Shown: positions 46,431 to 54,787, numbered from the stretch's first letter. The stretch: DNA of 64,000 bases from Thiospirochaeta perfilievii (GCF_008329945.1 NZ_CP035807.1:1302001-1366000); one strand, 5' to 3'. Numbers and translations are program-made. Notes: a model not told the origin generated them from the sequence alone.

Positions 46431-47573
46431 ATGAAACTAAAACAAGAAGATATTCATTGGATAGATGATGTCTATAGCCGTATAGAGAAAAAGGTAGAGT
46501 GGTCAAGTAATAGTATTGACTGCACCTTTCCTTTTGTCTCTGTAAATGGGAAATATCAAGACTTTAATGGTGATAGATTTCTTCCTGCATGGTGGACAAA
46601 CTCTTTTTGGACTGGTCTTTTATGGCAAATGTATCGTAAAACAGATAATAAAAATTACCGAGAATTAGCAGAAATACAAGAGGAGAAACTAGACCCTGCA
46701 TTTCAGGAGTATGACACTCTACACCACGATGTAGGTTTTTTATGGACATTATCTAGTGTAGCATCCTATAAAATTACAGGAAATGAACAATCTAGACGAA
46801 GAGCAATGTTAGCTGCGAGTACATTATTCTCTCGTTTTAATTTAAAAGGTAATTTTATTCGAGCATGGAATGGAAATAAAAATGGTTGGGTAATAATTGA
46901 CAGCTTAATGAATCTTTCACTTCTTTATTGGGCATCAGAACAGGCAAAAGATCCTAGGTTTAAAGAAATTGCTATGGCCCATGCTGATACTGCAATTAAT
47001 TATTTACAAAGACCTGATGGTTCTGTTAATCATATAATTTCATTTAATGATAAAACCGGTGAATTTATAGAAGCTGTTGACGGGCAAGGTTTTTCTCCAG
47101 ACTCATCATGGTCTAGAGGCCAGGGCTGGGCAGTATATGGCTTTGCTCTTAGTTACCGTCATACAGGCGAAACTAGATACTTACATGCTGCTAAAAATGC
47201 TGCTAATTATGTTATAGCAAATATATGTGATGATTGGATTCCGCGAGTAGATTTTAGATCACCAATCTTAGAAGGGAATGACAAGGATAGTAGTGCCGGA
47301 GCTATAATTGCTGCTGGTTTATTAGAGATAGCTTCCCATCTACCTGAGTATGAAAAAGATATATACAATAATGCTGCAGTTAAAATTCTTAAAGCCTTAG
47401 ACAAAAATGTTAGCTCTTGGGGAACTGAAGAAGAGGGAATCCTATTACACGGAACCCAAGCATATCATCATAAACCGACACTTTATCCAAATGATACACC
47501 AATAATTTATGGAGATTACTTTTTTATAGAGGCAATCTTACGTTTAAAAGGCGAAGAAGAGCTTTTCTGGTAA
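46431..47573 (+). CDS. GH88 unsaturated glucuronyl hydrolase
   Basis: Hydrates the C4-C5 double bond of 4,5-unsaturated uronic acid at the non-reducing end of lyase products, releasing the uronate. The 380-residue (alpha/alpha)6 protein has the two catalytic Asp of the family: D100 in HHDVGFLW and D157 in IIDSLMNL; SWSRGQGWAVYGFA near 233 and the WW pair near 54-55 are also typical. No signal peptide, so it is cytoplasmic and acts on imported di- or oligosaccharides (for example from glycosaminoglycans or other uronate polymers). AAAGGAG precedes ATG 46431. The lyase that would make its substrate is not in the window unless DUF2264 supplies it. Confidence 0.92.
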   Translation: MKLKQEDIHWIDDVYSRIEKKVEWSSNSIDCTFPFVSVNGKYQDFNGDRFLPAWWTNSFWTGLLWQMYRKTDNKNYRELAEIQEEKLDPAFQEYDTLHHDVGFLWTLSSVASYKITGNEQSRRRAMLAASTLFSRFNLKGNFIRAWNGNKNGWVIIDSLMNLSLLYWASEQAKDPRFKEIAMAHADTAINYLQRPDGSVNHIISFNDKTGEFIEAVDGQGFSPDSSWSRGQGWAVYGFALSYRHTGETRYLHAAKNAANYVIANICDDWIPRVDFRSPILEGNDKDSSAGAIIAAGLLEIASHLPEYEKDIYNNAAVKILKALDKNVSSWGTEEEGILLHGTQAYHHKPTLYPNDTPIIYGDYFFIEAILRLKGEEELFW

Positions 47574-47582
47574 ATCAAACAG

Positions 47583-47630
47583 TTACCAGTCACAAATATT
47601 ATAAGCATTTATGATATTTGTGACTGGTAA
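47583..47630. terminator. 17-bp perfect inverted repeat between convergent genes
   Basis: Arms 47583-47599 and 47614-47630 (TTACCAGTCACAAATAT and its complement) with a 14-base loop. It lies between the ends of the GH88 and discoidin-like genes and could stop transcription from both sides, although T tracts are absent. Confidence 0.6.
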
Positions 47631-47641
47631 GTAAATCAAAT

Positions 47642-48424
47642 TTATACTTCGTTACCAAATACTTCAATTTGAGTTAAGGCTGAAAAAGCAGCAGAAATTT
47701 CACGTTTTAAGTGATGTAGTTTAATCCAAGTAACTTTTCTAGGCTCAAAAGTTATACAGTCAGCTTCTTTTGTACCAGTCATTTTAACACTCATTTCATG
47801 GCCGTCAGAAAATTCTAACACTCCAGATTCCCAGTGGATATCATGATTATCTTTAAAGTCAGCTCTAAGGTAGAGCCTAATTTCATCAATTACCACTGTA
47901 CGTCCAAACTCTAGTGTAAATTCTAAGTCCTCCCTTAAACCTCCTCCCCATGAGTGGTAAGGATAAACTCCATGTCCATCTTGATTGATAACACCATCAA
48001 TAGCATTTTTTGCTTCAAACCAAGGTTCGTCTCTAGTAACAACATTTGCACTAGCATGGGGGAAATATCCTGTATCCCACCTCTTATCCAGACTATTAAA
48101 AGCCAAATTCCTTCTTGAGTTTATGAAATTATTTGAAGGTATTGAAACCTTAATAGCGATATCTTCTTGAGTAAATGCATCAGGATGGTAGGCTTTTAGC
48201 TTCCAGTTAACAGGAATCACATATTTAATGTTACCTGATATAGTATATATGGTTGCAGGTTTAATATACTTATCTAACTCTATAGTAACAAAAGATTTTG
48301 GTGTTGTTTTTATATGGATCTCATCCTCAAACCCAAAAGGGCTGTTTAATGTTAATAAAGCCTCAGTATTACCTGATACTTCTTTCCTAAGCATTCCAAG
48401 TCGGTCTGTTAATTTTATGTTCAA
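47642..48424 (-). CDS. Discoidin-like (F5/8 type) carbohydrate-binding protein, cytoplasmic
   Basis: The 260-residue protein has an N-terminal beta-rich half and a C-terminal discoidin-like jelly roll (about 110-260: ASANVVTRDEPWFEAKNAID, YPYHSWGGG, EFGRTVVIDEIRLYLR, WIKLHHLKR). No signal peptide or membrane helix is seen and no catalytic motif is evident. TTG 48424 is the likely start, with AAAGGA upstream. Its promoter region carries two copies of the island operator, so it belongs to the same regulon although it is on the other strand. It may bind the imported glycan or be an unrecognised enzyme. Confidence 0.75.
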   Translation of the reverse strand: MNIKLTDRLGMLRKEVSGNTEALLTLNSPFGFEDEIHIKTTPKSFVTIELDKYIKPATIYTISGNIKYVIPVNWKLKAYHPDAFTQEDIAIKVSIPSNNFINSRRNLAFNSLDKRWDTGYFPHASANVVTRDEPWFEAKNAIDGVINQDGHGVYPYHSWGGGLREDLEFTLEFGRTVVIDEIRLYLRADFKDNHDIHWESGVLEFSDGHEMSVKMTGTKEADCITFEPRKVTWIKLHHLKREISAAFSALTQIEVFGNEV

Positions 48425-48460
48425 AATATTATTCCTTTATTGTTAATAAAATATAAAGAT

Positions 48461-48520
48461 ATTATATCAGAACTATTATTTATTTACAATTTTTTTTAGA
48501 CAATTGTATTGTACAATTGT
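48461..48520 (-). promoter_or_regulatory. Promoter of the discoidin-like gene with two upstream ACAATTGT sites
   Basis: Minus strand: TTGTAA (48484-48489), 17-bp spacer, TATAAT (48461-48466). Operators at 48500-48507 and 48513-48520 lie 10 to 31 bp upstream of the -35 box and are 13 bp apart, unlike the other sites, which overlap promoter boxes. Confidence 0.7.
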
Positions 48521-48578
48521 AGCACACAGTTAAACAATTACTATGTTGTGACAGGGGGAAGGGGAAGGAGAATAATAA

Positions 48579-49115
48579 TTATTCGATTATTTTTCTTTTA
48601 TTGTTCGCTAATTTATATGCCTTCGAATAAGCTTTAATAATAGAATTAAAGATTATAACAGTATTTATAATTAAAATGATTGAAAATATGAAACTTGTCC
48701 AGAATTCTGAGAAAATTAGTTTTATGCCATTCATATCTCCTCCACCAACAAACCTATATCCAAAACCTAAATATAATGGATCGATTATTAAAAAGGCGAT
48801 TGTAGTATAAAAGCTTATTGCTCGTAACCAATTACTTTTAATTTTCAAAAATATGTTTTTTGCATATACTAAAACATATGCAGTGATTATTGTGGCAACA
48901 GGACCTAAAAAACAGAATATTCCTAATTGGTAATCTGATATTTTATCACGTGATATATCAACCTGTATTCCTATACCTACAAAATTTATTTGTTTAAATG
49001 TATTAGTTAATATTGCATATATGAGATGTGCACCTTCATGGATAAAAAAATATAAAATTATAGATATAAATAATGCAGTCCATTTTCTAAAATTTTCTTC
49101 AAGCTTTATTTTCAT
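48579..49115 (-). CDS. Small membrane M50-like zinc metallopeptidase
   Basis: The 178-residue integral membrane protein has the zinc motif HEGAH (HExxH) in the first helix (YFFIHEGAHLIYA) and a distant GDMNG segment in the position of the third-ligand Asp of site-2 proteases, with four helices in total. This is the minimal core of the M50 family without a PDZ domain. ATG 49115 is preferred because GAGGTG lies seven bases upstream; the upstream ATG at 49130 overlaps that site. It is divergent from the kinase-like gene across a long inverted repeat. Substrate unknown. Confidence 0.75.
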   Translation of the reverse strand: MKIKLEENFRKWTALFISIILYFFIHEGAHLIYAILTNTFKQINFVGIGIQVDISRDKISDYQLGIFCFLGPVATIITAYVLVYAKNIFLKIKSNWLRAISFYTTIAFLIIDPLYLGFGYRFVGGGDMNGIKLIFSEFWTSFIFSIILIINTVIIFNSIIKAYSKAYKLANNKRKIIE

Positions 49116-49173
49116 AGTTCTGCACCTCATTTTATTTACTAAGAAATCATAATACTTACCTTACACCCTTATC

Positions 49174-49226
49174 CAATAATATACCACAAGATATACCCTA
49201 CTGTTTATATCTGTGGTATATTATTG
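49174..49226. repeat. Long inverted repeat upstream of the kinase-like gene
   Basis: Arms 49174-49195 and 49206-49226 pair over 21 bp with one bulged A and a 10-base loop. It fills the space between two divergent genes and ends five bases before ATG 49231. It could be an operator for a dimeric regulator or an mRNA hairpin at the 5' end. Confidence 0.8.
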
Positions 49227-49230
49227 AATC

Positions 49231-50628
49231 ATGATTAGATCCATAAGAGTTAAATTTGTAACTATTTTTTCAGTATTAATACTACTTCCACTTTTAATTG
49301 TGGGAATAGTTTTTACAAATTTATACAAAAGTCAAATAGAGTACAAAGCTGTAGATGATCAAAAAAATTATCTACTCTCTATAAAAAATCATATAGAGAG
49401 AAGAGCAGAAAATGAAACATTTGATATTGTAGAAACTAGAATAAAAAGTGTTAAGTATACTCTAATTGTAGTAACAGATAAGTGTTATCCCATTAACTTA
49501 ATAAATCCCCAAATAACACTAAATAAAATCGACTATAATAAAATTATAGAGTCAGATAAAGGTATAATAACATTGGAAGGAAAGAGATATTTCTCATCAT
49601 GGTTACATATACCGTCTTTAAACTTAGATCTTATAAGTCTACTACCATATAGGAACGTTGCCACTGAAATTATACCTATACAATTAATAACTGCTATTGT
49701 TATAATTATTGCACTTATCTTAGCAGTGTTTGCAGGCCTATATATATCTAAAAATATAGTCTCAAAAATAGAGAGTGTAAATAAACATGTTTTTAGAATA
49801 GCTAGTGGAGACTACTCCAAAGAGAGTAGTAAAAATAGTCATGATGAGTTTGAGACATTAAATAGCAGCCTTAATGTTTTAGCAGATAATTTTCTGATAA
49901 AAATTAGGGAGCTTGAACATTTAAACAGTGAACTAGATAGTGTCATTGAGCTTAGAACATTAATAATAAATCTTTTAAGCAAAAAATCTACAAACCCAAT
50001 AACATACCTATACAATACATCATTTGATATGTTGCAGCAAAACTGGGAAAACCCTGACTTTAAACTTTTGTATAACTCCTCTAGAGATCTTAAATCTTTA
50101 AATGAAAATATGATGGCACTTTTAAAATTAGATGAAGGGTTAAAACCAGAAAATAATATGGATATAAACTTAGTAGAGTTGACTCGTTTAATAATATTAA
50201 ATTTTGAAGTATACTCCCATGATAAAAATATAGAGTTAGTTGATGAGTTTTCACCTATAGAGAAAGTAAATAGTGACAATGAATTATTAAAAATAATATT
50301 ATCTAATCTTATTGGAAACGCAATTAAATTCTCAGAGATGAACTCCAATATATATATTAAGACTTATATGGATAGTAAAAATATATATTGGGAAATGATT
50401 GATTCAGGTCCAGGTTTTTCTAAGGATGACTTAAAAGATATATTCAAAAAGTTTAAAATTCTATCTGCTAAACCAACAGGAGGAGAAGACACTGTTGGAC
50501 TTGGCCTTTATTTAGTAAAAAAGTTATGTGATCAATTAAATATAACAATTACAGCACCAACAAATAGTATTAGTGGTGGTGCTGTTTTTAAAATTAGCTT
50601 TCCTAGAAGAGAACCCAATCTTTATTAG
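49231..50628 (+). CDS. Sensor histidine-kinase-like protein lacking the phospho-acceptor His
   Basis: The 465-residue protein has TM1 (about 10-30), a small extracytoplasmic sensor, TM2 (about 150-172), HAMP (about 172-225), a dimerisation-type helical pair, and a C-terminal HATPase_c domain with intact N box (LIGNAIKFSE near 362), G1 (DSGPGF near 392) and G2 (GLGLYL near 428). The H-box segment reads SKKSTNPITYL (250-260) where active kinases have SHELRTPL; K251 is at the His position. It should bind ATP but not autophosphorylate on His. No response-regulator gene is adjacent. Its 3' end overlaps the convergent GH13_18 gene by 26 bases. Confidence 0.82.
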   Translation: MIRSIRVKFVTIFSVLILLPLLIVGIVFTNLYKSQIEYKAVDDQKNYLLSIKNHIERRAENETFDIVETRIKSVKYTLIVVTDKCYPINLINPQITLNKIDYNKIIESDKGIITLEGKRYFSSWLHIPSLNLDLISLLPYRNVATEIIPIQLITAIVIIIALILAVFAGLYISKNIVSKIESVNKHVFRIASGDYSKESSKNSHDEFETLNSSLNVLADNFLIKIRELEHLNSELDSVIELRTLIINLLSKKSTNPITYLYNTSFDMLQQNWENPDFKLLYNSSRDLKSLNENMMALLKLDEGLKPENNMDINLVELTRLIILNFEVYSHDKNIELVDEFSPIEKVNSDNELLKIILSNLIGNAIKFSEMNSNIYIKTYMDSKNIYWEMIDSGPGFSKDDLKDIFKKFKILSAKPTGGEDTVGLGLYLVKKLCDQLNITITAPTNSISGGAVFKISFPRREPNLY

Positions 50629-52147
50629 GTTCCTTTGATTCTATAACAAAACTATTTTCTTCTAAATCTATTGTTAATTTAGCCTTAAACTCTCCGTTAG
50701 ACCATTTAAATATTGGCCTTTTAACATTGGATGTTTCAACATCCAATAGTGGAGAGTTTTTAAATGCTCTGTTTGTATTTCTAAAATTTAATATCCTTAA
50801 CTGCTCTAATACAACTCTATCTTGTAATTTGTCTTCAATCTCTCTAGTGGTTAGATTTGTTCTATTAATGTCCTTATGGCCAATGTTATCCGCAGCCCAA
50901 ATATCATTTTTCCCTGCAAAAAGATCTAAGTACCAAACTATAGGTGTCCCTGGCATAAAAATTTGAATAGCTCTGGCTAACAATAATTTATTTTCCTCTT
51001 CTCCAAGAGCACTGAAAAAAGTTGCATTAATTTGGTAATATGATATTTTTTTCCCATCTGGTCCAAAAAGATCTTTAACTCGCCCTCCCCTCTCTTTGAC
51101 TATACTCATTAACTGATCAATTCTCTGATCATTTAGTAGGCCTTTTACATCTAAAAGAGGAATTCCGTCGTGACAACCAAGCATATTAAATGTTGTAAGC
51201 CCCTCTGTTACAATCTCATCAACCCAACTTAAAAGGTGTTCTGAATTCTTTGATTCAATCATATCTATGACTAGACCAGGGAAGAAAAAGTCATAAATAG
51301 GATACCCCTTCTCTGCAAGTTTTAGGTGTAACTTATCCTCATACTTAGAGTGTATCTCTGGTAAGAGAACAAGATTATATCTATCAGCGATCTCCTTAAT
51401 CCTTGAGAGATAGTCCCATGTTCCAGGTTCATTAAAAAAGTTACTATAACCAATCTCTTTATGAAGATACGCAAAAGCATCAAGTCTTACTATTTTAGCC
51501 CCATAATTACTTAACTTCTTAAATGTATCTTCATAGAACTCCCAAACTCCTGGGGATTTAGCATTTAAGTCCATCTGACCAAGATATTTAGTTTTCTCAC
51601 CCTCTAATGTCGGCTCGATAACACTTTGATAAAAGGTATTCCAATAAAATCTAAAGCTACCATCTGGGAATGGAACTTTTAAAATTGGAAAGCCTGGTTT
51701 TCTCATAAATAGTTTAGATAGATACTTCTCATGGGGGATAATATACCCTTCAGATCCTAACTCACCATTTCCATCCCAAAATTTATTCCAATCTAAAAAA
51801 AGGTCTACATACTGGGATTTATCCCCCTTTTCTAAAATATCTCTAAATTGGGGAGACTGAACAGAGAGATGATTTAAAACAAAATCTAGTTTTAGATTAA
51901 TATCCATGGATTTTAACTCTTCAAGATCCTCTGGTTCTACAATATCCTCATTTAAATTGTAACTCTTAACAGAAAAGCCACGATCTAGATCCGATTCAAA
52001 CAGTGTAGGAAGTATATAAAATGATGAAAAGACACCCTTTAACTCCTCTCTTTTAAGAACTCTGTTTATATTAGCTAAATTTCCACCTAAACTATCGGGA
52101 TAGGCATTTAACATTACTCCATTTGGTATATCTAACTTACTTCCCAT
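50603..52147 (-). CDS. GH13_18 sucrose-phosphorylase-type glycoside phosphorylase
   Basis: The 514-residue protein matches the sucrose phosphorylase subfamily in length and start (PNGVMLNAYPDSLGGN). Catalytic residues are D223 (nucleophile, VRLDAFAY), E264 (acid/base, LLPEIHSK) and D327 (GCHDGIP). It should cleave an alpha-glucoside with phosphate to give glucose 1-phosphate. The subfamily also contains sucrose 6'-phosphate, glucosylglycerol and glucosylglycerate phosphorylases, and I cannot decide among them. Four bases separate it from the upstream kinase-like gene, and it is the last gene of the operon starting at 54684. Confidence 0.87.
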   Translation of the reverse strand: MGSKLDIPNGVMLNAYPDSLGGNLANINRVLKREELKGVFSSFYILPTLFESDLDRGFSVKSYNLNEDIVEPEDLEELKSMDINLKLDFVLNHLSVQSPQFRDILEKGDKSQYVDLFLDWNKFWDGNGELGSEGYIIPHEKYLSKLFMRKPGFPILKVPFPDGSFRFYWNTFYQSVIEPTLEGEKTKYLGQMDLNAKSPGVWEFYEDTFKKLSNYGAKIVRLDAFAYLHKEIGYSNFFNEPGTWDYLSRIKEIADRYNLVLLPEIHSKYEDKLHLKLAEKGYPIYDFFFPGLVIDMIESKNSEHLLSWVDEIVTEGLTTFNMLGCHDGIPLLDVKGLLNDQRIDQLMSIVKERGGRVKDLFGPDGKKISYYQINATFFSALGEEENKLLLARAIQIFMPGTPIVWYLDLFAGKNDIWAADNIGHKDINRTNLTTREIEDKLQDRVVLEQLRILNFRNTNRAFKNSPLLDVETSNVKRPIFKWSNGEFKAKLTIDLEENSFVIESKEPNKDWVLF

Positions 52148-52150
52148 AAT

Positions 52151-53011
52151 CTACTCCATAGACCTTAATTTAAAATCTTCTAAACTTAATAGTTCCCCAC
52201 TCTTAGAAATTATCAAGCTTGCTCTATCTGCTTGGCTATTCAATTTCTCCTGCTCAAGGGATAGAACCAGATTAGTAAATGGGGAATCAACCCCCTTATC
52301 CCGTCCACGGCTGAGCCTGTGCTCTAAGGTCTCTTTAGGTGTGCTAAATAAAAAGATTGGGATATCTACCCCGTTAAGAAGATTATTATTCCCATGGGTC
52401 CACTCAATAATTAGAACCTTTATATTTTTAAAATCGACCTTCTCAAACCATAAATCGTCTATTTCTCGCCCCATCCTCTTAAGGGGAATTGAAGTTTCAT
52501 TATTTAAAAATCTACTAATAATAGAGTTTATAAGTCTAAAATTTATCTCTTTTTCGGTACCTAAATACTCCCTTAAAGCACTCTCTCCCGCTTCGAAGTA
52601 AATATTATAGAATTCATCATTTAACTCTACCCCACTTTCCCAACTCTCTTTTAACCTGGAACTCCAACTATCTTCAAAGTCCTTCTCAAGGGATAGAGCC
52701 ACTAATCCAGCCTCTCTAAACCGGTTCTCACGCTCTCGGTCATTCTCTTTAGGAATTCTGTGGGGGTAATTATCCCCGGATAAAAGATAAGTCTCCAAAC
52801 CTTCCTCCCTTAAATAGTGGGAAAGAAGACTTCCAATCTCAGATTTGCCAACTCCAGAGCCCCCATAAACAGAGATTACAACTTTGTCCCGATTTAGTTT
52901 ATTAATATTTTCTAATAAGTGGGGGAATAGAACTTCAGCTCTATTTATATGTGTATTATTAATCTCAACCTTATCCCCAGGCATATCTCCTGGTATTATT
53001 TTTTCTTCCAA
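52151..53011 (-). CDS. P-loop kinase-like protein of the alpha-glucoside operon
   Basis: The 286-residue cytoplasmic protein has Walker A GGSGVGKS (50-57), a substrate-side segment LLSGDNYPHRIPKEND near 77-92 as in uridine kinase/phosphoribulokinase folds, a Walker B-like VLIIEWTHGN near 200 and a basic lid RLSRGRDKG near 235. The overall layout resembles phosphoribulokinase-, APS-kinase- and plant-type glycerate-kinase-like proteins; database names for it would vary. It sits between GH13 and GH13_18 genes and could phosphorylate the acceptor released by the phosphorylase. Substrate not established. Confidence 0.7.
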   Translation of the reverse strand: MEEKIIPGDMPGDKVEINNTHINRAEVLFPHLLENINKLNRDKVVISVYGGSGVGKSEIGSLLSHYLREEGLETYLLSGDNYPHRIPKENDRERENRFREAGLVALSLEKDFEDSWSSRLKESWESGVELNDEFYNIYFEAGESALREYLGTEKEINFRLINSIISRFLNNETSIPLKRMGREIDDLWFEKVDFKNIKVLIIEWTHGNNNLLNGVDIPIFLFSTPKETLEHRLSRGRDKGVDSPFTNLVLSLEQEKLNSQADRASLIISKSGELLSLEDFKLRSME

Positions 53012-53025
53012 CTTAAAAAACCTCC

Positions 53026-54684
53026 CTATTTAGCTATATAAACAACTGTTTCGTAAGCTCGTAACCTATTAAACTGTAATAAAATATCCCAAGTCTCATA
53101 GTTACTAACAACTACCTTATCAATACCACAATCAGGATTATATGGGACTTCCTTATCCGAAAAATTACATATAAAAATTAGGTATTTATTTTTATACTCC
53201 CGTTTAAATGATATAAGATTCTGGGAGTTCTGCAATAGAGGAATAAATTTTCCATAGATTATTAGGTCCCGATACTCACTACTTTTTCTTAATTTTATTA
53301 AAGATCGATAAAAGTGCAGTAAGGATTTACTATTAATAAGTTGATCTTCCACATTTATATATGTATAGTTCTCATTAATCTCAATCCAGGGTTTTATCTT
53401 TGAAAAACCAGCATTGATTTCCCTACTCCACTGCATAGGAGTGCGGCTATTATCTCGACTTCTATTCCACAAAACCTTAAGTGCATCATTTTTTGTAAAA
53501 CCACTAAGAATGCACTCATTATACTGATTGACCGATGCAATATCCTTATATTTTTCTATTGAATCATACTTTACATTTGTCATTCCAATCTCTTGGCCTT
53601 GATATATAAAAGGTGTCCCTTTTTGGAAAAAAAGTAACATCGCTAATAATTTTTTTGTGTAAATACTTATACTTTTTTCTGGAAAATACTTATTTATGGA
53701 TCTTGGTTGATCATGGTTCTCGAAATAGAGGGCAGGCCAGCCACTATTATCTAACAGCTTTTGGGTAGAAAATAGAGCTTTCCGTAGTTCTTTAATACCC
53801 CAATTTTTAGGATCGTTCCATAACCCTCCATCTTTAAGATCTAGATCTACGTGATCAAATGTAAAAATCATACTAAAAAAGCCACTACTTCCTGTATATT
53901 TTAATAGGTTATCTCCTTGAACCCCTGGGGCTTCTGCTACTGTCATAACTTCCCCATTTTCAAATCCAAACAACTTTAACTCATTTAACCATTTATCAAT
54001 TCCATTTTGATTTAAGCAGACATCGTTACAATGAATATCATTAGTATTAGAGGGATTAAAAATACGATCGCTCTTTTTTATATACGTTATAGCGTCAACC
54101 CTAAAACCACTTATTCCTAAATCTAACCACCAATTAATCATTTTATATAACTGGGTCCGAACTTCCCTATTGTTCCAATTTAAACAGGGCTGTTTCTTAG
54201 AAAACACATGGAAATAGTATTGTTTAGTTTTTTCATCAAACTCCCAGGATGATCCACCAAAGATAGATTTTATATTTGAAGGGGGGTCTCCATTTTTATC
54301 AGGATCAGCCCAGATATACCACTCTCTTTTACTACTTAAAAGGGATGACTTAGACTCAAGGAACCAACTATGCTCATCGCTTGTATGATTTATTACAAGA
54401 TCCATTATTATTTTTAGGCCCCTTTTACCCGCCTCATATATAAGTTTCTTCATATCTTCAAGGGTTCCAAATTCCTTGGCAATATTGTAATAGTCTGAGA
54501 TATCGTATCCATTATCATCCATAGGAGAATCATAAACAGGACAGATCCAAAGGATATCAACTCCAAGATTTTCTAAATAGTCTAATTTAGAAATTATACC
54601 TTGAATATCCCCTATACCATCACTATTACTATCTAAAAAACTTCTAGGATAAATTTGATAAACCACAGAATTCTTCCAATACAA
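53026..54684 (-). CDS. GH13 alpha-glucosidase (oligo-1,6-glucosidase family)
   Basis: Cytoplasmic exo-alpha-glucosidase (552 aa). The GH13 regions are clear: DLVINHTSDEH near 95-105, GFRVDAIT with nucleophile D197, VAEAPG with acid/base E251, and FENHDQPR near 324. It starts with WKNSVVYQIYPRSF, typical of GH13_31. The residue after the nucleophile is Ala (A198); in characterised relatives Ala there goes with alpha-1,4 and Val with alpha-1,6 preference, so an alpha-1,4-glucosidase is favoured. The start is TTG 54684 with AAAGGAG seven bases upstream. First gene of a three-gene operon controlled from the 54.7 kb intergenic region. Confidence 0.92.
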   Translation of the reverse strand: MYWKNSVVYQIYPRSFLDSNSDGIGDIQGIISKLDYLENLGVDILWICPVYDSPMDDNGYDISDYYNIAKEFGTLEDMKKLIYEAGKRGLKIIMDLVINHTSDEHSWFLESKSSLLSSKREWYIWADPDKNGDPPSNIKSIFGGSSWEFDEKTKQYYFHVFSKKQPCLNWNNREVRTQLYKMINWWLDLGISGFRVDAITYIKKSDRIFNPSNTNDIHCNDVCLNQNGIDKWLNELKLFGFENGEVMTVAEAPGVQGDNLLKYTGSSGFFSMIFTFDHVDLDLKDGGLWNDPKNWGIKELRKALFSTQKLLDNSGWPALYFENHDQPRSINKYFPEKSISIYTKKLLAMLLFFQKGTPFIYQGQEIGMTNVKYDSIEKYKDIASVNQYNECILSGFTKNDALKVLWNRSRDNSRTPMQWSREINAGFSKIKPWIEINENYTYINVEDQLINSKSLLHFYRSLIKLRKSSEYRDLIIYGKFIPLLQNSQNLISFKREYKNKYLIFICNFSDKEVPYNPDCGIDKVVVSNYETWDILLQFNRLRAYETVVYIAK

Positions 54685-54700
54685 CTATATCTCCTTTTTA

Positions 54701-54750
54701 TGAAACATGTTCCATACTCTATTTATACAGCCCATCTAAATACCTGTCAA
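54701..54750 (-). promoter_or_regulatory. Promoter and LacI-type operator of the alpha-glucoside operon
   Basis: Minus strand: TTGACA (54745-54750), 17-bp spacer, TATAAA (54722-54727). The imperfect palindrome TGAAACATGTTCCA (54701-54714) begins just after the predicted start site, an ideal position for repression by the divergently encoded LacI protein. Confidence 0.75.
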
Positions 54751-54752
54751 TA

Positions 54753-54782
54753 TTGATTTTTTAATATTCATAGTAATATAAT
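54753..54782 (+). promoter_or_regulatory. Promoter of the lacI-type gene, predicted leaderless
   Basis: TTGATT (54753-54758), 18-bp spacer, TATAAT (54777-54782), then five bases to ATG 54788. No Shine-Dalgarno sequence. The -35 box is two bases from the -35 of the opposing operon promoter, so the two promoters are back to back. Confidence 0.7.
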
Positions 54783-54787
54783 GGTTT

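Noticed and set aside
39325-48579. The sugar island as a recent mobile insertion
   Set aside because: No integrase, transposase, direct repeats or tRNA site flank it. Codon use looks a little different by eye, but I could not measure it.
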